Shown here: in pieces, positions 21,505 to 32,342 of the stretch | Position numbering within the stretch: the stretch's first letter is position 1 | Layout of the letters: each line of letters opens with the position of its first letter | Assembly: GCA_949130495.1 (NCBI GenBank) | Contig: OX422208.1 | Location: forward strand, 688,773,702 to 688,837,701 | DNA: 64,000 nt | DNA from: Sambucus nigra | Taxonomy: Eukaryota > Streptophyta > Magnoliopsida > Dipsacales > Adoxaceae | Direction of reading: 5' to 3' | Notes under the pieces: generated by a model | Told to the model about the DNA's origin: nothing | The model's input: the letters and a program-made list of their open reading frames with translations, nothing else | The model's database searches: none | Made by a program: the position numbers and the translations under genes

Positions 21505-24500
21505 GTTCTAGTTTCCTTAGGATCTGTGCATCTTTTCACATTTTAGTGTAGCCTTCTTTGATATAGAGACTTTATTATAGGATTGTTGTATTCCCTCATG
21601 TATGCGGTTTATGTTCTCCTGCTATAGGGTATAGTTCATGTGATTCATATACGATTTTGATCGAGCATGGTAGATCGAACATTTTAGAACAACCAATGTG
21701 GGACGTTAGAAGGATCGTAGGAGGGAGATCTCAACAGAAGCCATGGAGTATTCTAGAAATAGTGACGCGATAAGATTCACCATGATAAATGTTCGAATAA
21801 TTGAAGTTTGAGAAACCTCTAGGGTGCGGTATATGCCCCAAGAACCATCGGTAAGGACAATGGTGCAAAGTTAAAACCCAAGTGTAGACGACAAGGGGTG
21901 AGGGTCGAAGAATTTTTTTTTTTTAGAAGAACAATCCTCTAAGATTCAAGGGAGGTGCAGGAGAGTGATTTACAGTGGGTATAGGACATCCAATTGGGAT
22001 GACATGTGGGGAGAGTGTAGTGTCACTCAAGTCAAAATTTCGAGAAAGGAAGTTTTCTTTTAGAAGCAGTATGGAGTGATGAGAGCCACTCACCACATTC
22101 GTGGAGTGATACCGTGAATAGCAATGAATTTGGAGTGCGTATTTTTATGAATTATCTCACTAAAGGTTACTTGAGAGACAAGGAAAATTTTTGTAATCTT
22201 TCCAAAAGGGTAGGACGGTGACCTAATGGGAAGGAAAGTTGACGAAATTTGTAAACTAAGTATCCAATGAAAGGGATACGAAGAACGAGTAGGGTTTGTA
22301 AGTTGATAGTAAACCCGTGGGTAGGATATACAAGCATGGATAGGAGATCTGGATAGGATGGTTGGTGTCATTGTCGTCAAAGTTGTATAATTACAATTAA
22401 TATCGATGTTGTCAAGAGAGGGGAGCTAAGAGAGTTGGAGAATCTATCAAAGGGTAAGTTTAGATTTTTAGTGCTAGTAAGGTTCCAAGGAAAGAAACAC
22501 CCACTAGGGGACCCAGACTGATGATCGAGCTCCATGAAACCTATACCGAGTAATTGTGAGTTTTAGTTAGGTCCATTAAGGCCAATAACCAGTTATTGGA
22601 TCAGCGGATCCAGAGGGACATTTGGGTTGACAATTAGGATCAAGATTTCTAGGTTCGTAAAAAGGGCAACCCCAACATGGACGATGGGGCCAGAGAAAGG
22701 GGGATAACACAGAGAGGTGTCATGTGTGTAAAAGAATAGAAGCACATGGGTGGAATTTTTATCCACAGCAAGTTAAGGCACCGGAGCTAGATGCCTGTTG
22801 GAGAAGTTTTTGGTTTCGTTAGGGCGCGAGTGTTATGTCTATTAAATGTTGAGCCAATAGTATTATGAGTAACTAAAACTATAAGTCTTATTATGAGATG
22901 ATTGGGGTATGTTTTATGTGATGCAAGCGGGTCACAATAATATATTAGTATTAGATTCGCGTGAGAATTAGATTTAGTGGAAGTATCGTTAAAGTCACTA
23001 GTATGTGTATTTTTATCATGGAAGAAAGTGGAGTACTCTTCGGTTCCACCTAAGAGGAATGGGTGGGGTACATTGAGACGATGTATTTATTGAGGACTAG
23101 CTCCTTTGTGAGGTGATAATTAAGGTATGGTTTTATCTTGGGTACGGATGAGATAGCAATGGGGGAAATGATCATAGCAAGGCTATCATATTCGTTGTTT
23201 CGATACCGAATATATATTCTCTTGAGATGTGTCACCTGGAAGAGGATTGTAAAATATCATAGCGTCAATATTATGTGAAGTAGGACTCATAGAGAGAAGT
23301 TGTCTGGCTATGTTGGATCTCGGTGCGTAGGATGTTTACTCAAAAAATTCAAGGGATGTAGGGTTGCCGTGGAGTAGAGAGATTTAGCTCATTATCAATG
23401 TTTAGAGCTGAGGGCTTAGTGATAGTACGAGCATAGTAGTATATGACTCCTTTAGGGACGCGGGAGTCCATGATAGACTTGGGAGTATAAGGGCAAGGTT
23501 TGAGAGTTTCGGGGTTATTCTTTGGATTCTGTGGAAATCAAGGGCCGACGATGCTGAGGAATTGTGCATTGGGGAAAAAGTTCTTTTGGGCTTTGCTAGG
23601 AAGTGTTATATGCATCAGCCTAGATAAAATATCGAAAGTGTGGAGAAGTCATTAGAGTTTAGGTCATTGGATGTAATGATAATTAGCGAACGTGTGGAGA
23701 AAATATGTTGAGTGGAAAGACACTAAGAGATAGGACTAGTGGAGCCTGCAGGTGTTATGAAAGAAACACTGCGAAGTTATGGCACCACAAGTTACTACGC
23801 TATGCATTTTGAGATGTGTTTTGTGTGATTAATTTTAGCCGCTTTTACCATCACAGGGACCCTTAGGTATGGGACCAAGGGAATATTTTGAGGATCGCAC
23901 ATTGATAATAAAGGTGGGGTAATATCGGGAAGAATTTAATAAGTGAGGAGTAAAGTCATTAGAAATATTTGGAGGATATAGCCACGCCGATAATATGGGG
24001 GACGAAACTGAGACAAATATGGTTATTTAATTGATGATCAGAGGTTTGTACAATTAGGATCGAGTTAGAGGGTATATGGGCACCCTGGGAGGAGTCAGGT
24101 CCTCTATGGGCTGATACTTACATTATTCGGGGAGAAGATGTAAAGGCAATGATTTGGGAATATTCTGGAGGAATAGGAATAAGTTATCTCCCGAATTATG
24201 GAATGATTAACCACGGGTGTGCTTGGAAGTGACAGTGAGTGTGTCACAACCTACAATTTGCTATCAGTAGGATTCATGAGTTAGATGGATATTAGTGGAT
24301 GTGTATTATGTACCGTGGAATATCGGAACTCTTTAGTGTTAACCACGTGAGAGTGAGGGGGGGGGGGGGGGGGGGGTACACTAAGAGGATGGTTTCATTA
24401 TACGATATATTTTTACTTTCGAGGATTATGGGAGTAATGTGGATGTTTTCCAAGTTTCAATTGTGTAGCTATAGTTTGGGCTATAGTGGATAGCTATAGT

Positions 24501-25042
24501 AAGACTGGGTGTTAGCGGTACGAGGGTATGAATTATCATTGATAGGTTTCACCTGAGATAGGTTCTAGTGTATATATTCGGTAATGTATGTTAAAATGTG
24601 TTGCATGTTAATGTACTAGTATTGTTAAATTGAAATCCCGGGGGGTAAGGACATTTCTGATGAAATTCAGGGTGGTTGGACTTATTATCGAGTGGGAAGA
24701 TATAGCTCGGGTTTTACTTTCGCGCAAGGAAACTAGTGATAGTAAGGGCGCGGTAGTAGGTATTATCTTTTGATATAAGTGTGGATATTTATACTTTCAA
24801 GCCGAGATGGGGGTATTGAGATTGTTATAACTATGGGATCAAAGTTATACTACAGATTAAGGGCTAGTAAAAGTCGTGCTTCAGTTAGTGCGGTTAAGCA
24901 TGGGTACAAGGTGGATGGGCACTCTCGTCAATTACATTCGCTCAATAACTTGGTGTAGCAATGCTAAGGGTAAGTGATTGGAGGGCTAGTTGAAACTAGG
25001 AGTACTAGTCCTATCCAAATGTCGAGGATAAAATTATGTTGT
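21505..25042 (+). pseudogene. Degenerate internal region of the Tekay-like element
   Basis: About 3.5 kb between PBS and PPT, shorter than a full gag-pol and full of stops in all frames. A possible zinc-knuckle remnant (CHVCKRIEAHG) lies near 22715. A run of 20 G (24357-24376) interrupts it. I cannot place RT or integrase motifs with confidence. The region is either very decayed or was never autonomous. Confidence 0.5.
24357..24376. repeat. Poly-G run
   Basis: Twenty consecutive G residues on the plus strand, in the decayed internal region of the Tekay-like element. Confidence 0.97.
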
Positions 25043-25055
25043 AAAGGGGGGAGTA
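25043..25055 (+). other. Polypurine tract of the Tekay-like element
   Basis: AAAGGGGGGAGTA directly precedes the TGTAACACC start of the 3' LTR. This is the standard plus-strand priming site position. Confidence 0.8.
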
Positions 25056-27192
25056 TGTAACACCTCGTAATTTCTGGGTAATTATTTTAATTCACTAATT
25101 CGGTAATTAATGATCCTTAATTAAAGAGAATTGATTAATGGGAATATTCAAAAGTGATTATATTTAAAATAAGTTAATGAATAAGGATTTATTTTAGAAA
25201 TATAATCTAGATGGCAATTTTAGTGCGCGGTTGAGTCCGATAGGGTTGAATTAGTTCAAAAGAAGTGGGTACATACATATATTGGGTCTTGGGGTCCAAT
25301 TACACATGTGTGAACTTAATAAAGAGAGTTTGGATTGCTTTAATTACGGTCGATATGCCCAAAACGTGAATAGTATTTTAACCCTAAGATGTGTAAGGGG
25401 TTAGGCATCATGAAGTCATAATAGAAGACTAAAGGTAGAGAAGAAAGGAAGAGCCAAAGGAAAAGTGAATTTGAGGATCTTGAAGAGGCAATTGCAATTC
25501 AACTTCATCTTTCAAAGATCTAGATCATCTTGGTTAAGGTAAGTGGCTTAAATTTTGAGTATTAAATTGTATCTTGCTATTCATATCAAAAAGAAGTGTA
25601 ATCTAATTGAATGTCTAGGGATAGTTCTTGCATAAATTGGGGTTTTCTCCTTTTAAGGACTACAAATCTGTAGACGACTTGTTAAATGATGCATTTCATG
25701 ATTGAGGATTTGAAAATTTATGAGACTATTAGGTCTAGTATTGTTGTAATGGAGAAAGGGACTTAGGATGAATTTGGGTAACGTTTCTACAGAAACCTAC
25801 TCATAACAGGGGTTTTAAATTCATCAATGGCGCAATGGGTTTATGTAGAAGCAAGAGAGAGGAGGAATTACCACTGTCGTTTGCTGACATAGTAATTTGT
25901 TCAAACGAGATCCACTATCGTTCGAATGACAGGGCTCTTCGTTCGAACGAGATCTGATGGTTGCCAAATTTCTGAAATCCCCTAGTTCAGACCTGATGTG
26001 TTAGAAATTTGAAATTCGTGCCCTAACTAAAATTGTGGAATTTAATATTGAAATAGGATTAATATGGAATTACTTAACCTTGGAATTATTTGACTAAATT
26101 GCATGATATGGGAGATGTAGTCCCATGATTTAGTATATTATAATCTTGTTAATTAAAGTGATTAAACTTGATTGTAGTAATTTAAAGGGTGGATTAGAAC
26201 CACTTAATTTTGGGCCGAGAGATGGGGAGTTCGGTTACTTAAAGGGTGGATTATATACGGATACGTATACATGGTGTGAAATGTATAAATAATATAACTT
26301 GTGAAATGGTTATATGGTATCAAGTTGTATATGGATATAAATAAGTTAGTGTGAAATATAACTTATAACTCGTATACATGATGTGAATTATATAAAGGAT
26401 ATAACTCGTGAGAATGTTATATGGCATTAAATAAGAAATGATTTAAGCAAGTTAATGTGATTAATAACCCATAAAATGTATACGATACTCACTCAAGTTG
26501 GGATAGTGGGAAATAGTGAGATATATGAGACAAGGCTGGTTATGGAGGGTTAGCTAGATGGGGCGTTTATAGTTTTGGTAGGAGTGCACATTAGTTGAGG
26601 GGTTAGGCAGACTCAAGGGAGTGCGCAACACTAATTTAAATATGGAGAGCATTTGCATATTTACTTCTTGCATTTAAATTCACTTGCTAAATATTTTTAA
26701 ATGTTTTGTGTTTTAACCCTTCCTATAAAAATATTTTCAAAACCTTTTAGGTATCCTTCCATAGGGGCGCTTGTCTTGATCTTTCCTATAGGGTGCATAG
26801 CTGCAGCTTATGTGGATTGCTTTCGGGTTCTTTGAGTAGACACATGTTTCATTCTATCTCTATATAGGGACTTGTTCGGTTGTACGTTTATATTCAGACA
26901 TGGCATGTATTAGTACTCTTTTATATTTTCACTTGTGGATGGCTTGTAGTCGACGTTTATTTTGGGGCATGTTCAGTTTCTTTCTTTCTTTCTTGTATTA
27001 GTTCATTGGCTTTCCACGTATGTTTTTTGGGTTGGATAGATAAAGATAAAATTTGGCATCAGTTTAATGAAACACTAGGTGGTTAGTAATTAATGAATGA
27101 ACGACAGTGGTGCTAAGAATGAACTTGATGAGATTCCTGTTTAATTTGATATTAGACTGATCACCCGGTATTTTATTAGGCGGGGTGTCGCA
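25056..27192 (+). repeat. 3' LTR of the Tekay-like element
   Basis: It starts TGTAACACCTCG and ends GGCGGGGTGTCGCA (2137 bp). It aligns along the whole 5' LTR except for a deletion of about 675 bp at 26249, corresponding to 17632-18307. TTCGAACGA motifs recur near 25880-25960. Confidence 0.88.
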
Positions 27193-28737
27193 AATCACCC
27201 TCGACGACATATCCGAGATCTTAGGTGTTCCTTTCGTTGGATCACCTTTGTATAACCCACAGCCCGCAGTTCAGGAGGAGGAGGAGGAGGAGGATATAGT
27301 GGTCCCGTCACTTGTGGACTTAGTGGTAAAGTTGTTAGGATTGAGCATGGAAGTTTCCTTGGAGGAATGTGGCGAGCATGCGACCGTCCGTTTGAACTGG
27401 CTCACTGCTAATTTCAAGGAGAGGTCACGTAACGTCAATGCATCGAGTGAAGACAAAGACTATTGTGCCAGAGCCTACTTGCTCTACATTATCAGGTGTA
27501 CAGTTTTCCACAACAAGACAAAGAATAAGATTTTCGTTCTATACCTTCGTGTTCTTAGAGACATGAAGAAGGTGGGGAAACTAGCATGGTGTTGGTGGGT
27601 GTAATGTGTGTATGTTTATCAATTTCTTACTTTTTTTTAATAAATTCGTAATGTGTGTGTTTTGCAGTCATGGATTTGTGAGAATTTTACAAGGGTTGGA
27701 GGATGCGTTGATATGGAGCTTGATGAAACCATGCCAAGGATTGAACATTGGCCGCTGCAGTCTGCCTCTCAGAAAAATGCATTTACAAACCTAAGGATGA
27801 TATGAGTGTTGGTGATGTGAGTAAATTCAAATATTTTTTGTAATGTTTTCTTTTTTACTTTTATTTTTTTTAGATCAAATTATGTTTTGTTTATTTGTAG
27901 GTCATTTGGGAACCCTATCGAGATTCTAGGGCTGCTTATCCCTTCCATGAAGCTTAATGGTATAGGGGGATTATGATTTGTTTTGAGGTAGGGGAACCCT
28001 ATTACCCTGAAAGATTCCTTAGACAAACGGGACGGCTACAAATCATACCGCATGACCCAATTACACCCTTAAAGGACGATAAGGGAGACAAGGCGGATAT
28101 GTAGAAAGTTTAATTTGATATACAAAAATGATACCAAGAAAATTGGCAAGACCACCTCTTACCCGAGAAATCTAGGTCTGTGCCCTTATCTTGCCCCTGG
28201 AATTGTAGCAATGATTATAGCGCTTGGTTCATGTCCAAATCCCATCCTAGAGTCCAAAACCCTAACTTCCGTAGCGTGAAACAACAACAAACGTCATTGG
28301 TAAGTTTTTTGTCTAAATTTCTTCCGGTATTATATATATGTAATTATATATAAGTTTTTTGCCTAATCTAATCCCACGGTGTTATTAACTGTTCCGTAGG
28401 CGGACGAGGTGCACAAGGCTATGGACTTGATGAAGAACAATATTGATGATGGAATTGCTACTGATCCGGCCAAATTAATTGCACGTAATGTGCAAACCTA
28501 CAATATCCTAGCTATGGCCATTGGGGTAGGCAGGCTGGTTGCCATTGAGGAGCGGGTGACGAAGAAAAGCAATTCCAAAGGCAAGGGAAAAGAGAAAGTA
28601 GTTGAGGGGTCGCATAGAAGTAAGGGAAAGAAATAGGCCGGATCTCATTGAATTTTTGTATTAAAGTGGAACAATATTATATGAACGTTTGGTTTATTGT
28701 TTAATTATAATATTTATTAATGGATGTGCAATTATTT

Positions 28738-28925
28738 TGTTGGTTGTTGCTTATTTTGTATAAACATCCCTAATTGTTGGATGTGTATTATTTTGAAACT
28801 TGCATCCTTAATTATTGGTTGTGGACTATTTTGTATAAACATCCCTAATTGTTGGTCTTGGAATATTTTGTATAAACATCCCTAATTGTTGGTTGTGGAT
28901 TACAATTCATCAACATCCATAGGTG
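28738..28925. repeat. Minisatellite of about 38-bp units
   Basis: Four to five imperfect copies of CATCCCTAATTGTTGG joined by a TTATTTTGTATAAA spacer, 3' of the PMD gene. Confidence 0.8.
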
Positions 28926-28939
28926 TGGATTATTATTTT

Positions 28940-29242
28940 GTTCGGCATATACATCCCGAACATTGTCCATTCTTGTTAGAGAGTAAGATCCATTCGGCAT
29001 CATTATAGTGAAAAAAGGATAATAATAATTCGGGATATATATAGCGAACTAGTCCTGGGAAAACTTGGTTCGGTGTATATATCCCTAACAAATTCCTATA
29101 TGTATTGGATCTTGAGGTCCATTCGACATCATTATAGCGAACAAATTGTAATAACTCAAGAAATATATACCAAACTAGTTCTAGGGAAACTTGGATCGGT
29201 ATATACACCCCTAATAGTTTCCTATATGTATTGGATCTTAAG
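28940..29242. repeat. Tandem repeat of about 135-bp units, continued at 32114-32200
   Basis: Units share GTCCATTCGRCATCATTATAG, ATATATACCRAACTAGTTCT and CCTATATGTATTGGATCTT. The solo LTR at 29243-32113 interrupts the third unit, which resumes at 32114 with the TSD and GGTCCATTCGAGATCATT. Confidence 0.75.
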
Positions 29243-32113
29243 TGTGACACCCTGACTAATTAAATACCGAGTAGCTACTCCTTTATTCAAATTAACACAA
29301 AATGCCAAGTTGGTTCAGTTCATAGCATCACTGTCGAAAACATTTTTATAATTACTAGCCACCTAATATTTAAAAAGTGAGTTGTCAATTTTAATTAAAT
29401 CCGATTAACATGACATCCATTTAAATTATGAAATACTGATACCAAAACCACATCATAGTCGCAAATAAATAACGATGTAATAAACTAAATCTGGAGGAAT
29501 ACACCTCACAACAATTCAAATATTGAAATGAATAAATACAAGCCTGAATAATTAATTTAATTACAACCCAAAATATAAAATAAAAACTGAGTAATTAAGA
29601 TGTCTCTGAAAGGAAAGGGGCGACATGCCCTACAGATGAATGAATCTGAAGTGGAGTCAAGATATAAAGTGAAGGCGTCTACTATCGAGGTCATGTAACT
29701 TCCACAGCAGCTACAACACGTCGCGGGAATAGAACTCCTATGCTTGGTGACCTTGTGGCTGGGCACCTAAAAAGCTTTTTACAAAAAAAATAGATTTGAA
29801 AGCAAACGAGTCATAGCCCGATTGTGAAAAACAGTTTAAAATACAACAAGTGTTTAATATAATTAAACAGTGAATATAAAGTACATGATAGTGCGTGTAC
29901 TCACATGAGTTCCTCACCTCTCAACTAATTGTGCACTCCTATCGTACCCGTACCCGTTCTAGTTATTCCCATATCTAACTAGTCCAATACACAATCTAAC
30001 ATTTCTATACGATTCGCGATTTAAGTCTCGACATCTTAATTTAAACAGAGAGTTTTTCCTTCCTTCTTAGTTATCATATTAGTCATGCCAATCACTAGAG
30101 ATTTTCCATTTTTAACTCTACTAAAATGTTGCTATTATTCACACTTACATTTATTCATGACAGTTCATTTCAATTAGAAGTATATTATTCTCATCATAAA
30201 TATACAATACTAAGCTGCGGTGTACACATACTCTGCTATCCAATCCCGGTACATCACGTACATAAGGAACACATATTCCGAATCTCTCAGGAATCGTTTT
30301 CAATAAACAACAATCACACAAAATGGAGGCGAACATAGTTCACATCACATGGGTCACGCACATACCTACGCTCCCATGATCAGCAGACTTATTAACTTCT
30401 CAATAAGTCCTTCTCTAACCTATGTCCTCGAGGTACCAAGTCTAAATCCCCCCGTAGGCACACAAAGACTAGATGGCCCTGATCGAACGCCGAACTCCCG
30501 TGATAGCAAGTATGGTAGGTGTGTTATACACAAATAACTACATATACCAAGTATTCACACATCTTCGGTATTCCATAATATTAATAGAGGTATATTTCTC
30601 ATTCCTATACCGTCATTTCATGTTAAACGTTTACAAGTCCCCGATTTATATACATTAAAGTTATGAACTCTCCTCACGTCGAAGTTTTAGATACTTATAT
30701 CCTAACCCATAAACATCATCCGGTTTACTACAATACTCTAATTTTTAATCCTCGACGTAATTCCAATCTCATAATTATATCCACATATCAATAAGGGAAG
30801 GATTACACTCAATTATATAAGTCTTCTAGAGGTTCGAAATAAAATCAGGCCTAAAAGGCCATTCTGTCAACTCGTTAGAAATATCGTTCGAACGAGGTCA
30901 TTCGAACGAGTTTCGTTCGAACGAACTACCAACTCATTAGAATGGGTACTGTCATCTTGTTAGAAGTCTCGTTCGAACGAGGTCGTTCGAACGACCTAGG
31001 CAGGTCTTCTAACGAGATGGCAGACTTCGCCCAGAAATCTCCAAATTCGTTTTTTCTTCATTCTTCTCTTCTCTAAATCCACCCTAAGACTATCCAAGTT
31101 ACGTTTTAATATTTGTAAACTATTTTTAGTCACCCTAGATCATTCCTTTACATACTTTTGGGGTCAAATCTTACAAATTAACATGCCAAAGTCATAAATC
31201 CACAATTCTTGTCCCAAACCATATGAACTTGAACCCAGAATTTAATTTCATAAAAAGACTCCTTATTAATCCGTTTTCAGATCATCAAAAGTTATATTTT
31301 GTATATTGAATTCGTCCATAATCATTCTACATGCAAATTCCTACCCAAAACCATAAGTTTCACAATAATTCCATTGGGTGTTCTTCATCAAAATTTCCAA
31401 GACATAAACAGTTTTCTACACTACACATGGAAGAAATATTCAATGCACTTAAAAATATCAAATCACTTGCCTTAGATTCGTTTTTCAGATTTTTTGTCGA
31501 TGATTCAAGGTTGATTCTCTCCTTTTTCCGGTCACAAATCCTTTCCAATTTGATGGTGGTGAGTGTTTTTGGTTTGAAACCCTATGGTAACTCCTCTCTA
31601 ACTCCCGTAGCCCACTTCTAATGCTTTTTGGCTGGTAATGGCCTTAGTGGCCTCTTTAAAAATATAAAAATAACCTCTCAAATTCGTGGGTTTTAATTCC
31701 CTAATTTTTAAAATTACCAAAATACCCTTCTAGGTTGCCGGTTTGGCCTAAAGATGCCCCGGGACCCAAACTAAACCCCCGGCTAGTGTTTTCTGATTAT
31801 TTCTTACCCTTCCGGACACGTTGGCTCACTCAAAATTACCATTCGATTGATAAAAATATAATTCACTTTTTAATTTAAATAATTTCCTGACGCGACTGAC
31901 ACGCGCGTCCCAACTAAGTTTCCCAAATTATCGCATTTCTGCCTCGTGACAATTTAAATATTTTCAATACTCATGAAATATTAAATTTTAACATCATAAT
32001 CAAATACTAACTCACATCTCGCTAGTATTTATATCCGAATTAATTCCCAATTAATTCTCATTTAATTTAATTAATCCCTTAAATAAAAATCAATAAAATT
32101 ATGGGGTATTACA
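29243..32113 (-). repeat. Solo LTR, Tekay/Del-like (minus orientation), TSD TTAAG
   Basis: The left end is TGTGACACCCTG and the right end ATGGGGTATTACA. A perfect 5-bp duplication TTAAG flanks it (29238-29242 and 32114-32118). There is no internal region. Length 2871 bp. A cluster of CGTTCGAACG palindromes lies at about 30880-31015. Open frames inside (for example 31331-31621) are short and unrecognised. Confidence 0.9.
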
Positions 32114-32342
32114 TTAAGGTCCATTCGAGATCATTATAGAGAAAAAGGGTAATAATTCGGGATATATATACCGAACCAGTTCTGGGGAAAACTTCATTAA
32201 TTAATTACAACAAATCAAAAAATACAACTTCACTAATTACAGAATGGATACAAGACAACAATCAACCAATCATACAACTTCATTTCAATATCATATCATA
32301 TAAGTTTGTTTCACGTCATAAAAAAATGTTTCATACACCAAA

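Larger units (their letters stand above)
16445..27192 (+). mobile_element. Tekay/Del-like Ty3/gypsy retrotransposon with both LTRs, TSD AATCA
   Basis: Two related long LTRs (16445-21485 with an insertion; 25056-27192) flank about 3.6 kb. The target duplication AATCA is perfect (16440-16444 and 27193-27197). A PBS-like sequence follows the first LTR and a polypurine tract precedes the second. TGTAACACC...GGTGTCRCA termini with LTRs near 2.8 kb and an initiator-Met-type PBS fit plant Tekay/Del chromoviruses. It is inserted in the MULE's PMD exon. Confidence 0.88.
15708..28636 (+). pseudogene. Plant mobile domain (PMD) gene of the MULE, split by a retrotransposon
   Basis: The start is taken as the ATG at 15708 (MDNLVSYSPKNRK), just after a possible TGCAG splice acceptor; a Glu-rich stretch follows. 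The PMD itself runs through INQWTKIKEWQFSD (near 16240) and ERWHPKTNTFHMRFGEM (near 16400) to the insertion at 16444. It resumes at 27193 with ITLDDISEILGVPF. Later exon-like pieces include LNWLTANFKERS, VIWEPYRDSRAAYPFHEA (near 27900) and a Lys-rich C-terminus (28409-28636, ends SKGKK). PMD proteins (MAIN/MAIL family) act in silencing and genome stability in Arabidopsis, and TE-borne copies are known. Stops (for example 15900, 15955) and frameshifts make this a pseudogene. Exon boundaries are inferred. Confidence 0.8.

Noticed and set aside
22090..22380. Minus-strand 96-codon frame in the Tekay-like internal region
   Set aside because: No recognised domain, and it is antisense to a decayed internal region. 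Most likely chance.
27185..27604. 139-codon frame as an independent gene
   Set aside because: Its first codons lie in the LTR end. The rest is the interrupted PMD exon.
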